Assembly: GCA_938091335.1 (NCBI GenBank) | Contig: CALLJG010000012.1 | Span: 34,525-98,524 of the forward strand | Reading direction: 5' to 3' | Source of the DNA: an uncultured Thermodesulfobacterium sp. | GTDB taxonomy: Bacteria; Desulfobacterota; Thermodesulfobacteria; Thermodesulfobacteriales; Thermodesulfobacteriaceae | Length of the DNA stretch: 64,000 nt | Shown here: positions 39,001 to 47,280 of the stretch, one piece after another | How the letters are laid out: each line of letters opens with the position of its first letter | Position numbering within the stretch: position 1 is the stretch's first letter | Position numbers and translations under genes: made by a program | The notes under the pieces: model-generated | Seen by the model: only the letters and a program-made list of their open reading frames with translations | The model's database searches: none | What the model was told of the DNA's origin: nothing

Positions 39001-40661
39001 TTTTCTATAAGTTCCATATATTTTTCTCTCATTTCTTCTAACTGAAGTTTTAGTCTTCTACTCATAGTTCTTAATTGTTGAAAAAGTTTATCTACTTTTA
39101 TAGAATCCTCCATGTTATAAGCTATTATAAGTTCTTTTCCTATGAGATGTAATGCTTGATAAGTATTTTCAAATTCACCAAAATCAAAATCTTTTACAAT
39201 TTGTTTAAATTTATCTCCTTCTTCACTGTAATACCATTTTCCAATAGGAAAAGCTTTATAATCTCCCCATCTTTCAGGGTCAAGTTTATCAAGTCCTTTT
39301 ATATGCGCTTCTAAACGAAGAATATATCTATCAATATCTTTTTCAAATAAATCAAAAAGAATATCTTCCATTTTTTTAGTTTTTACAGTGGATGCGATAG
39401 TTTTCATATAAGAAGAGATAAGTAAAGTTTCATATGTAGATTCATTTATTTTATCCATAAATTGGCTGATTTCAGAAGAAATTCGATTTATTTCTTCAAA
39501 AGCTAAATTTATTGTTTCTGAAGTCTTCATTCCCTTTTCAACATTGGTTGCAATTTCTAAAATATGTTCATTGATTTTTTCTATATAATTAAAAATTTGC
39601 GGAAATAAATTCTTAACTTTTTCTTCCCCTTCCTTTTCTAAATCTTCTATATTACTTTTTAATTCTTTTAAAACATGGTTAATATTGCTTGTATTTCTTG
39701 AAATTTCTCCTATATTTAAACTGAAATCATCAACTATTATAGAACTTTGAGCTATTTTTAAAGTTTGAAATTTAATCTTCTCGTTAACATTATCTACTAA
39801 TTTAAATATATCGTCAACTTTTTCAACAAGTTTAATAGAATAATCTAAGGTCTTTGAAGAAAAATTTCTCATATATTCTAAAACTCTATCCGTACTTTTT
39901 GCCAGCCTACCTACTAAATCCTCCCTTTCTTTAATTTTTTTATCTAAGTTTATAGTAAGATCACCTTCAGATACCTTGTTAAGTAAATCAGTTACCTTTT
40001 CAAGAGGTTTATGAGCTATAAAAATATAAGTTAGGTATACCAAAACCGATGCAGTTAAAATTCCTCCTAATCCTAAAAAAATATAAAGTGGTATTATTAA
40101 TTTAAGATCCTCAAATATATATTCTATCGGTAAACCTATACTTATAGCTCCTACAACCTGATTTTCTATTACATTATAATGACATCTTACACATTCTGAT
40201 TGAACTTTTATAGGATAGATACCTTTTAAAATCTTTTTCTCTAAGTCTAAAATAACTTGTTCATTCCCATTTAAAAGCACATCCTCTTCAAGCCTAGTTT
40301 TAGGATAATATTCAGGGCTTTCTCTACCAAAAAGTTCGTCAATTTTACTAGTTCTAATTATTCTTACATGCTTCTGTTTTTTTAAAAATTCCTCTCTTAT
40401 AATTTTATAGTTTGTAATAGGAGAACCTTCCATTCTTTCAATAATAGGGCCATGTTTAATCAAAGTATCTTGAATAAGTTCAAATTCTCTTTTTAATATC
40501 ACCTCCCTTGCATGCTTAAGTCCAAGATAATAGGCTACAAAAGATGTTACTATTATAGTAAGAACAATCATAATAGAAAAACATATAACGATTATAGGAA
40601 TTACCTTTTTATGCAAATCTAATTTTTTATGCAAACTTAATATCCAACTTTTAAGACCCAT
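38997..40661 (-). CDS. Membrane sensor with periplasmic c-type haem motif, HAMP and degenerate CZB-like tail
   Basis: A 554-residue protein with two membrane helices (about 21-46 and 188-214). The periplasmic domain between them resembles the DUF3365/Tll0287 haem-sensor family and contains CVRCH at 157-161, a covalent haem c motif. A HAMP segment follows (about 212-265) and then long coiled coils. The conserved methyl-accepting signalling hairpin is not recognisable. The C-terminus (about 425-520) resembles a chemoreceptor zinc-binding domain, with FPIGKWYY at 471-478, but the usual Cys is Phe and one His is Tyr. It may therefore sense redox or gas by haem and signal to the GTPase next to it rather than to CheA. 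Confidence 0.68.
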   Translation of the reverse strand: MGLKSWILSLHKKLDLHKKVIPIIVICFSIMIVLTIIVTSFVAYYLGLKHAREVILKREFELIQDTLIKHGPIIERMEGSPITNYKIIREEFLKKQKHVRIIRTSKIDELFGRESPEYYPKTRLEEDVLLNGNEQVILDLEKKILKGIYPIKVQSECVRCHYNVIENQVVGAISIGLPIEYIFEDLKLIIPLYIFLGLGGILTASVLVYLTYIFIAHKPLEKVTDLLNKVSEGDLTINLDKKIKEREDLVGRLAKSTDRVLEYMRNFSSKTLDYSIKLVEKVDDIFKLVDNVNEKIKFQTLKIAQSSIIVDDFSLNIGEISRNTSNINHVLKELKSNIEDLEKEGEEKVKNLFPQIFNYIEKINEHILEIATNVEKGMKTSETINLAFEEINRISSEISQFMDKINESTYETLLISSYMKTIASTVKTKKMEDILFDLFEKDIDRYILRLEAHIKGLDKLDPERWGDYKAFPIGKWYYSEEGDKFKQIVKDFDFGEFENTYQALHLIGKELIIAYNMEDSIKVDKLFQQLRTMSRRLKLQLEEMREKYMELIEK

Positions 40662-40686
40662 TCTTTTATCCTCCTCATTAAAATTT

Positions 40687-41088
40687 TTATTTTTTTAAAA
40701 AAATTCCATACTTTTTATCCATAATTAATATGTGATTTATCCACCAATTTTTAAAAAATTTCAACATTTCTCTCAAAGTAATATTCCCTTTTTCCTGATA
40801 ACTTTGCAACATATTATTTAATTTTTCTTTAAAATTTTTATGTTCTTCTTTATGCTCCTCTACCTCAGGATAACCTCCTTTTTCCATTAACTCCTCTTCT
40901 AATTTAAAGTGCTCATCAAAATATTTTACCAAAGAATAAAGTGCCTCCTCTATAGCTTTTTTTTCTATATTTAATCTTATAGCTTCATGTAATGCATTAA
41001 ACATATTCACTAATTTTTTATGTTGAATATCACATTCTCTTATTCCAATTAGAAAATTGTCATTCCAATCTATAAAAGCCATTTCCAA
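40687..41088 (-). CDS. Bacteriohemerythrin
   Basis: A 133-residue non-haem diiron oxygen-binding protein. All seven iron ligands are present: His23, His60, Glu64, His79, His83, His119 and Asp124, in CDIQHKKL, DEHFKLEEEL, EEHKEEHKNF and NHILIMDKK. In anaerobes such proteins bind or sense oxygen. It is the first gene of the operon that continues into the haem-c sensor 25 bp downstream. Confidence 0.92.
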   Translation of the reverse strand: MEMAFIDWNDNFLIGIRECDIQHKKLVNMFNALHEAIRLNIEKKAIEEALYSLVKYFDEHFKLEEELMEKGGYPEVEEHKEEHKNFKEKLNNMLQSYQEKGNITLREMLKFFKNWWINHILIMDKKYGIFLKK

Positions 41089-41116
41089 ATAAAAATTTTT
41101 TTTATTATTAAATCGT

Positions 41117-41145
41117 ATTTTTTAAAAAATAGGTAAATTTGTCAA
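41117..41145 (-). promoter_or_regulatory. Candidate promoter for the hemerythrin operon
   Basis: A perfect minus-strand TTGACA (41145-41140) is followed 17 bp later by AAAAAT (41122-41117), a poor -10. The gap is shared with the divergent promoter of the WPFY-repeat gene, so the two could be coregulated. Confidence 0.33.
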
Positions 41146-41169
41146 GGCTTTCAATAAATAAAAGAAATA

Positions 41170-41198
41170 TTGACTTTATAAACTGCTTAAAATATAAT
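41170..41198 (+). promoter_or_regulatory. Promoter for the WPFY-repeat gene and coaD
   Basis: TTGACT (41170-41175), exactly 17 bp, then a perfect TATAAT (41193-41198). The -10 ends 15 bp before the ATG at 41214, so the leader is only about 8 nt and carries no Shine-Dalgarno. Confidence 0.6.
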
Positions 41199-41213
41199 AT
41201 TAAATTTTAAGTG

Positions 41214-42707
41214 ATGGCTATTTTACTTAGGAGCCTTTTATTTTATTTTTTATTAGAAGTTTTTATTTTTAGTCTTAAAGTTTATCCTTATGAAGATCAA
41301 TTAGAAAAACGTCTAAATTTTTGGCCTTTTATAGTTTATACCAAAAACAAGCTCAATGATATAAAAAGGTTAGAAATAGCTGGCCCTTTTATATATAAAT
41401 ATTCTTTTCCAAAAGAAAATGGAACTTCTATTAGACCTTTTTATTCTTCAGTAAAAGTTTTAGAAGATAAAAAGGTCTTCTTTATTTCACCCTTAGGAGT
41501 TTATAAGTCTAATAATGAAACTATTTCACTTAGGTTTATCCCATTAATTAATAAAACTTGGGTTAAAATACCTGAAGAAAAAAAAGAAGAAAAACATTTT
41601 GATTTATTTCTTATTTTTTGGGGACAAACTTCCCAAAATGAAACCTATGGAGGTTTTTTCCCTTTTTATGGAAAGTTTAAAAATAGATTTGGAAAAAGAG
41701 AAATCACTTTTATACTTTGGCCTTTTTATACTGAAATTAAATATTTTGAAGATTATAGTGCTAAAAATTATTTATGGCCTTTTATAAGGATCTTAAAAGA
41801 AGATAAAAAAAATGATATTCAATATAGTGGATTCAAAATATGGCCTTTTTATGGACATTTTAAAGAAGGAGAAAAAGAAAGAAGGTTTATTTTATGGCCT
41901 TTTTATATACAAGAATCTTTCAAAAGTTCTGAAGGAGATTTTTCAGAAAAATTATTCATTTTCCCTTTTTATATGAAAGAGGATACAGAAAGTTATAATA
42001 GAAAAATAATTTTATGGCCTTTTTTCCAAAAGGTTTATGGTAAAACCTATATTTATAACCAATTAGATGCCCCTTGGCCTTTTTATAGAAAAATAGAAGG
42101 TGAAGATGTTTCAGGTTTAAGAATATGGCCTTTTTATGGATTATTAAAAAAATCAGAAAGTTTAGACTATTTCATTCTTTGGCCATTTTATTCTTATAAA
42201 GAAGATATTATAGAACAAAATAATTTAATTTTAAATGAAAAGGAGCATCATTTTCTAATTTTCTCTAAATATAGGTATACTTTTCAAACAAATCAACCTA
42301 TAGAAAAGGAATATAAAATATGGCCAATAGTATATGGATATGAATTATATAGTAATTCTTCAATAAAATTTTATTATTTTCCCGCTATTCTTCCCCTTTA
42401 TGATGAAGGTCTTGAACGTAATTACAGTGCTTTTTTAAAATTATTTGAATATTATAAACATCAAGATTATCTTTTTTTAAAATTATTATGGGGGCTTTAC
42501 AGATACGAAAAATTTCAAAATAGAAGTATTCAAGAATTTGCTTTTCTTTGTAGAATTGTAAATGGGCCTAATACAAATTATATAGAATTTTTAGAAGGTT
42601 TATGGGGATTTGGAAAATTAGAAGGAAAACCTGTAATAAAAATATTTTTTATAAATTTTATCATACCTGAAAATTCTTCTAAACTAATTTCAAAAAATGA
42701 AAACTGA
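41214..42707 (+). CDS. WPFY-repeat membrane/envelope protein, function unknown
   Basis: Function not recognised. The 497-residue protein has an N-terminal hydrophobic segment (signal or anchor) and then at least ten copies of a short module built on a hydrophobic residue plus WPFY or WPF: ILWPFYTEI, YLWPFIRIL, KIWPFYGHF, ILWPFYIQE, FIFPFYMKE, ILWPFFQKV, APWPFYRKI, RIWPFYGLL, ILWPFYSYK, KIWPIVYGY. Spacing is about 15-30 residues with charged, Tyr-rich stretches between, a pattern suggestive of repeated beta strands in the envelope. ATG 41214 is chosen over GTG 41211. Its end overlaps coaD by 11 bp. Confidence 0.7.
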   Translation: MAILLRSLLFYFLLEVFIFSLKVYPYEDQLEKRLNFWPFIVYTKNKLNDIKRLEIAGPFIYKYSFPKENGTSIRPFYSSVKVLEDKKVFFISPLGVYKSNNETISLRFIPLINKTWVKIPEEKKEEKHFDLFLIFWGQTSQNETYGGFFPFYGKFKNRFGKREITFILWPFYTEIKYFEDYSAKNYLWPFIRILKEDKKNDIQYSGFKIWPFYGHFKEGEKERRFILWPFYIQESFKSSEGDFSEKLFIFPFYMKEDTESYNRKIILWPFFQKVYGKTYIYNQLDAPWPFYRKIEGEDVSGLRIWPFYGLLKKSESLDYFILWPFYSYKEDIIEQNNLILNEKEHHFLIFSKYRYTFQTNQPIEKEYKIWPIVYGYELYSNSSIKFYYFPAILPLYDEGLERNYSAFLKLFEYYKHQDYLFLKLLWGLYRYEKFQNRSIQEFAFLCRIVNGPNTNYIEFLEGLWGFGKLEGKPVIKIFFINFIIPENSSKLISKNEN

Positions 42708-43212
42708 TAAAATAGGAATTTATCCTGGAACATTTGATCCTATTACCAATGGCCATTTAGATATAATTAGAAAAGCTTTAAAATTATTTGATATCTTAAT
42801 AGTTGCTATTTGTGAAAATCCTCATAAGGAAACTCTTTTTTCTATAAAAGAAAGACAATTCTTAGTCGAAGAAGCTATAAAAGAAATTGAAGAAAATTGG
42901 AGAATAAAAGTAGAAACATTTTCAGGATTATTAGTAGATTTTGCTAAAAAAAAGTCAGCTTGTGCTATTATAAGAGGATTGAGAGCGGTCTCTGATTTTG
43001 AATATGAGATGCAAATGGCTTTAATGAATAGAAAACTTTCCAACAACCTTGATACTATCTTTCTTTTACCAAGTCTTAAATGGATCTTTTTAAGTTCTTC
43101 AGTAGTTAAAGAAATTGCAAAATTTGGTGGAAAAATAGAGGATTTAGTTCCTAAAATTGTAGCAGAAACACTTAAGAAAAAATTTGAAAAGGGGGAATTC
43201 CCCCCTTATTAG
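42697..43212 (+). CDS. coaD: Phosphopantetheine adenylyltransferase
   Basis: A 171-residue nucleotidyltransferase that makes dephospho-CoA from phosphopantetheine and ATP. YPGTFDPITNGHLDIIRKA (T/HxGH motif), IRGLRAVSDFEYEMQMALMNRKL and the WIFLSSSVVKEIAKFGG block are diagnostic. The last codons form a GC-rich hairpin that also serves as a terminator for the facing operon. Confidence 0.96.
   Translation: MKTDKIGIYPGTFDPITNGHLDIIRKALKLFDILIVAICENPHKETLFSIKERQFLVEEAIKEIEENWRIKVETFSGLLVDFAKKKSACAIIRGLRAVSDFEYEMQMALMNRKLSNNLDTIFLLPSLKWIFLSSSVVKEIAKFGGKIEDLVPKIVAETLKKKFEKGEFPPY
43186..43206 (-). terminator. Terminator of the CobB/DsrN-ferredoxin operon (possibly bidirectional)
   Basis: GGGGG-AATT-CCCCC (43191-43204) forms a compact hairpin. 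Read on the minus strand it lies 13 nt after the ferredoxin stop and is followed by TTTTCAAATTTTTT, as in an intrinsic terminator. On the + strand it lies inside the end of coaD with only TTATT after it. Confidence 0.55.
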
Positions 43213-43217
43213 AACTT

Positions 43218-43406
43218 TTAAAGTTCTCGAACTGTAATAGAGCCTGTAGGACAAACCTCTACACAGGTAAAACAAACCATACATTCATCTGGTCTTGCTA
43301 CAATGGGTTTCCCATCTTCTCCTTTGTCATAAACTTGAGCAGGACAAGAATCAATGCAACTTCCACAAGCTTCACAAGTGTCATAATTCACTGTAATTTC
43401 AACCAT
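43218..43406 (-). CDS. 2[4Fe-4S] ferredoxin
   Basis: A 62-residue ferredoxin with two complete cluster motifs: CEACGSCIDSCP and CMVCFTCVEVCP. It follows the CobB/DsrN-type gene by 24 bp and ends the minus-strand run that starts with the dsrM complex, so it may serve electron transfer near sulfite reduction. A ferredoxin next to dsrN-like genes is known in some sulfate reducers. Cytoplasmic; no signal peptide. Confidence 0.92.
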   Translation of the reverse strand: MVEITVNYDTCEACGSCIDSCPAQVYDKGEDGKPIVARPDECMVCFTCVEVCPTGSITVREL

Positions 43407-43430
43407 AGCTCACCTCCCTTAACGTTGTTT

Positions 43431-44813
43431 TTATGGACTAAACTCCTGAGCCTTTTTTAAAAAATTTATTGCCCAACATTTTACACTAAAAATATGAATA
43501 TGAATATATGTTGCTAATAAATTTTTAAATAAAATTCCATCCACTTTTCCATTAAATCCTATACCTCTTTCTAATTCAAAAATAAAATTTAAGTTTTTCA
43601 AGTCTTTTATCTCTAAAGGCTTTGAATAATGAAATTCATGCCCTTTTATAGTGCTTCCTAATTCAAAATAAGGATTTTTTTCTTTCACTTTAGCAATTAC
43701 ATAACCATGACCTTGGGGAAACTTTTCTACTGTAAATACTATAGGCAAAACTCCACACATTGAATATTGTTGATTTTTCCATATTATTTTTTCTCCTAAA
43801 TACATAAGCCCCCCACATTCAGCATAAACTGGCATCCCCTCTAAAATGACCTCTTTCACGTCTTTCAAAAGTTCTTTATTTTCTGCCAATAAATCTGCTT
43901 TCACTTCTGGAAAACCTCCTCCTAAATATAAACCAGAAATTTTAGGTAACTTTTTATCTTTTATAGAGTTTATAAATTCTAGTGTAGCTCCCATTTTAAT
44001 TAAAATTTCCAAATTTTCAGGATAATAAAATTGAAAAGCTTCATCCATAAAAACACCTATTTTAATTTTATCAAAAGCTCTTTCGCTATTCATACTAAAT
44101 AAATTAATTTCTATTGGAGGTGTTTCTTTACTTAATTGTAATATCTTTTTCACATCTATATTTTCTTTTATAGCTATTTTAAGCTCTTCTAAAAAATTTT
44201 TTTCATCATATTCTGCAGAAGTAATCAAACCTAAATGTCTTTCTTGAGGTAAACTTTTCAATTTTGGGATAACTCCCAAAACCTCTACATCAGTATAATA
44301 TTCAATAGAAGCACGAATTATATTTTCATGCCGGGGACGAGCTATCTTATTTAATATTACTCCCTTAATTTGAATATCCTTTTCAAATTCAATAAATCCT
44401 TTTACTAAAGCCGCAATACTTCTTGTAACCTTTGTACAATCAAGAATTAAAATTATTGGAATTTTTAAAATCTGAGCAAGCTTCGCAGTACTACAACTTC
44501 CAAAAACATCTAATCCATCAAATAATCCCCTGTTTCCTTCAACTAATGCAAGATCTTTACCTTGTGAACCTAAATAAAAAGAATATAGGTTATATTCTTT
44601 ATCAAATAAAAATAAATCTAAATTTCTACAAGGGGTTTTAGAAATTTTACTTAACCAGCCAGCATCTATATAATCTGGTCCTTTTTTAAAAGCAGTTACA
44701 TTAACTCCTAATGAACGAAGATAATAAATTAATCCTAAAGTAAAAATAGTTTTTCCTGCCCCACCTTTATGAGAGGAAATAAGAAGCCGAGGAATATTAT
44801 AAAAAATTTTCAT
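43431..44813 (-). CDS. CobB/CbiA-family glutamine-dependent amidase, probably DsrN-like
   Basis: A 460-residue a,c-diamide synthase family protein. The N-terminal ATP domain has SHKGGAGKTIFTLGL, KKGPDYIDAGWL and LVEGNRGLFDGL; the C-terminal glutaminase has GLYLGGGFPEVKADLLAEN, the nucleophile in YAECGGLMYLG and a final HIH segment. Family members amidate cobyrinate, Ni-sirohydrochlorin or, in sulfite reducers, sirohaem (DsrN). Position directly downstream of dsrP and upstream of a ferredoxin, with no cobalamin genes nearby, makes the DsrN role (siroamide for dissimilatory sulfite reductase) the best inference. CbiA cannot be excluded. A terminator hairpin separates it from dsrP. Confidence 0.82.
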   Translation of the reverse strand: MKIFYNIPRLLISSHKGGAGKTIFTLGLIYYLRSLGVNVTAFKKGPDYIDAGWLSKISKTPCRNLDLFLFDKEYNLYSFYLGSQGKDLALVEGNRGLFDGLDVFGSCSTAKLAQILKIPIILILDCTKVTRSIAALVKGFIEFEKDIQIKGVILNKIARPRHENIIRASIEYYTDVEVLGVIPKLKSLPQERHLGLITSAEYDEKNFLEELKIAIKENIDVKKILQLSKETPPIEINLFSMNSERAFDKIKIGVFMDEAFQFYYPENLEILIKMGATLEFINSIKDKKLPKISGLYLGGGFPEVKADLLAENKELLKDVKEVILEGMPVYAECGGLMYLGEKIIWKNQQYSMCGVLPIVFTVEKFPQGHGYVIAKVKEKNPYFELGSTIKGHEFHYSKPLEIKDLKNLNFIFELERGIGFNGKVDGILFKNLLATYIHIHIFSVKCWAINFLKKAQEFSP

Positions 44814-44843
44814 ATTTTAAAAGATAATAAAGAAAAATAGAAA

Positions 44844-44874
44844 AAGAAAGGAGGAAAAAATATCCTCCTTTCTT
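44844..44874 (-). terminator. Intrinsic terminator after dsrP
   Basis: A perfect 12-bp stem (44844-44855 with 44863-44874) with a 7-nt loop starts 2 nt after the dsrP stop. On the minus strand it is followed by TTTTCTATTTTTC. It should end or attenuate dsrMKJOP transcription before the CobB/DsrN-type gene. Confidence 0.7.
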
Positions 44875-44876
44875 AA

Positions 44877-46067
44877 TTATTTTTTATATAAGACACCTTC
44901 ATATTTTACAATTAATTCATGAGAAGTTTTCACTTCCAAAGCTATTTTATAAAGAATTGTCATTATTAGAAATCCAGTTGCCCAAACCCCTAAAGTAATA
45001 CCAATTTCAGGGAGAGTTGGTCTATAAGGAGTTATAGTTTCAAATGGAGTTGGAGTATATCCTCCTACAATTAATCCAGCTCCTTTCTCAAGCCAACAAG
45101 AAAAAAATACTGCTATACAACCCAAAGCTAATGTAGTTTCATTTTTTCTTAAAGCTGGAATAGCCAAAAATAGAATCGCAATAACAGCTAAAATAACAGC
45201 TGCCCACATAAAAGGAGCCCATTCTGCATGTTTTTCCATTCCTACAAAAAGATATTTAAAAGATACTTGATGAGTATGGATTCCACTATAAAAAGCAGTA
45301 AATATTTCAAATAAATAGAAAAGAACAAATAAAATAAATGCATAAATAACAATTTTGGAAAGAGTTTCCATAGCTTTTTTACCTGGATCAAAATTAGCAA
45401 CTTTTTTTAATAGAAGTGCTACTATAACAATAAGGGCTGGGCCAGAAGAAAAAGCAGAAGCTAAAAATTTTGGTGCCATAATAGCAGTTAACCAATAATG
45501 GCGCCCTGGTAATCCTTGATAAAGAAATGCAGTAACTATATGAATACTAGGAGCCCATATTATAGCTAAATAAATAAAAGGTTTTAACCAAGATGGATAT
45601 TTAGTTCCTTTGTATTCTGCATGAAGAACAGTCCATCCACAAAGCAAATTTAATAACAAATACACACTTAAAACTATAACATCATAAAACATAATAGACC
45701 TTGGAGAAAGAAATCTTAATACATTTAACACTCTCATAGGTTGACCCAGATCAACAAAAACAAATAAAATACACATAGTTACGGCTGCCACTGCTAAAAA
45801 CTCTCCTAAAATGGTTATTCTTCCAAATTCTTTATAGTCATGCCAATAATAAGGAAGTACTACCATCACAGCTGAGGCAGCTACTCCTACTAAAAAAGTA
45901 AAATTAGCAATATAAAATCCCCAAGAAACATCTCTACTCATTCCAGTTATACCTAAGCCTACTTTAAACTGATATAAATAACAAAGAAATCCTATAAATA
46001 TTATAGATAATAGAAACAACACCCATATCCAATATTTTTTACTTCCTACCAATGCCTTTTCTAACAT
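44877..46067 (-). CDS. dsrP: DsrP, NrfD-like membrane subunit of the DsrMKJOP complex
   Basis: A 396-residue polytopic protein with about ten hydrophobic helices, of the NrfD/PsrC quinone-interacting family. Together with DsrO and DsrJ it forms the periplasm-facing module of the Dsr complex that links the menaquinone pool to DsrC-trisulfide reduction in sulfate reducers. It follows dsrO by 28 bp and ends just before a strong terminator. Confidence 0.93.
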   Translation of the reverse strand: MLEKALVGSKKYWIWVLFLLSIIFIGFLCYLYQFKVGLGITGMSRDVSWGFYIANFTFLVGVAASAVMVVLPYYWHDYKEFGRITILGEFLAVAAVTMCILFVFVDLGQPMRVLNVLRFLSPRSIMFYDVIVLSVYLLLNLLCGWTVLHAEYKGTKYPSWLKPFIYLAIIWAPSIHIVTAFLYQGLPGRHYWLTAIMAPKFLASAFSSGPALIVIVALLLKKVANFDPGKKAMETLSKIVIYAFILFVLFYLFEIFTAFYSGIHTHQVSFKYLFVGMEKHAEWAPFMWAAVILAVIAILFLAIPALRKNETTLALGCIAVFFSCWLEKGAGLIVGGYTPTPFETITPYRPTLPEIGITLGVWATGFLIMTILYKIALEVKTSHELIVKYEGVLYKK

Positions 46068-46095
46068 ACTTACACCCCTTTTTTATAAAAATTTT

Positions 46096-46887
46096 TTAAC
46101 TCATTAAATAAAATACAGAAGGCTTTGTTCCAAGTTCAGCTTTTCTTCTAAGCGCAACTCTTTCCCTTAAAATTTTATTAACTTCTGAATTTTCATCAGC
46201 TAAATCTCCAAAAATTAATGCCTTTTCAGGACAAGCTTCTACACATACAGGAAGTTTACCTTGAGCTAATCTTTCATAACAGAATAAACATTTTTCTACT
46301 ACACCTTTCATACGAGTAGGATATTCAGGATTTACTTTTTTAATATATGGACGAGGATCAAACCAATTAAAAGATCTTGCTCCGAAAGGACAAGCAGCCA
46401 TACAAAAACGACATCCTATACATCTATGAAAATCCATCATTACAATTCCTTCTTCATTTTTAAAAGTAGCTTTTGTTGGACAGACTCTCACACAAGGTGG
46501 ATTATCACAGTGATTACATAAAAGTAAAAAAGGTGTTCCATGAAAAAGCTCTTCTAAATATTTTTCTGTTTGTTCAGGAAAGGCATGTTCAAAAGTATCT
46601 TCCCAAATCCATTTAATCTCCTTTTTTATATCAGAAATTAAAGGAACATTATGTAAAGTATGACAAGCTTCAATACACTTAGCACCACAAGTAGATCTTC
46701 CCTCTTTACATTTTTTTACATCAATTACCATAACCCATCTTTTACCTACTAAAGCTTCAGGAGATTGCGTATAACCCTTAGCTTTTACTTCTCCTCTTGT
46801 AAGTAAATTCCCAATTATAGTAGAAAGGGTACTACCTAATAAAGTTAAACCTGTTAATTTTAAAAAGCTTCTTCTTTTTATTGCCAT
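46096..46887 (-). CDS. dsrO: DsrO, Tat-exported iron-sulfur subunit
   Basis: A 263-residue periplasmic ferredoxin-like protein. The N-terminus MAIKRRSFLKLTGLTLLG is a twin-arginine signal. Several Cys clusters follow: CKEGRSTCGAKCIEACH, CNHCDNPPCVRVCPTKATF, CIGCRFCMAACPFGARSF and CLFCYERLAQGKLPVCVEACP. The ATG at 46887 is chosen because GGAGGTGG lies just upstream and it opens directly on the Tat motif; a longer frame would add 13 residues inside dsrJ. Overlaps dsrJ by 10 bp. Confidence 0.94.
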   Translation of the reverse strand: MAIKRRSFLKLTGLTLLGSTLSTIIGNLLTRGEVKAKGYTQSPEALVGKRWVMVIDVKKCKEGRSTCGAKCIEACHTLHNVPLISDIKKEIKWIWEDTFEHAFPEQTEKYLEELFHGTPFLLLCNHCDNPPCVRVCPTKATFKNEEGIVMMDFHRCIGCRFCMAACPFGARSFNWFDPRPYIKKVNPEYPTRMKGVVEKCLFCYERLAQGKLPVCVEACPEKALIFGDLADENSEVNKILRERVALRRKAELGTKPSVFYLMS

Positions 46888-47264
46888 TTTTGTGCCACCT
46901 CCGGTGCAATATGACAACCCCAGCAATCTGGGTGTGTTATCACAAAATTATGACATCTATCACAAAATTTTTCTTTATTATTATGACATTTCATACAAGT
47001 TCTCTGTAAACTTATAGTATACTTTTCATTATCACTTGCTTCATATATACGTTGATTTTCACGAATAGCTTTTTTCCTCCAATCATCTAACAATTTCATA
47101 TGATAAGCTCTCATATATTCCTTTGACTCAATACACTTTTTTTCTTCTTTAGGAAGCTCTGGCTGTGGAACAGCTTCCAATCTTCCCCAATTTAACCATA
47201 CTGGAATAGTAAAAAAAATTATCAATACTATAATAAAAAACATTACTTTCCCAGTATTATACAT
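46878..47264 (-). CDS. dsrJ: DsrJ, triheme cytochrome c
   Basis: A 128-residue periplasmic cytochrome anchored by one N-terminal helix. Three haem c sites are visible: CMKCH (90-94), CDRCH (101-105) and CWGCH (114-118). The protein ends ten residues after the last haem. DsrJ is a hallmark of the DsrMKJOP complex and absent from the minimal DsrMK form. It follows dsrK by 16 bp. Confidence 0.93.
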   Translation of the reverse strand: MYNTGKVMFFIIVLIIFFTIPVWLNWGRLEAVPQPELPKEEKKCIESKEYMRAYHMKLLDDWRKKAIRENQRIYEASDNEKYTISLQRTCMKCHNNKEKFCDRCHNFVITHPDCWGCHIAPEVAQKWQ

Positions 47265-47280
47265 TTTCTACCTCCTTATC

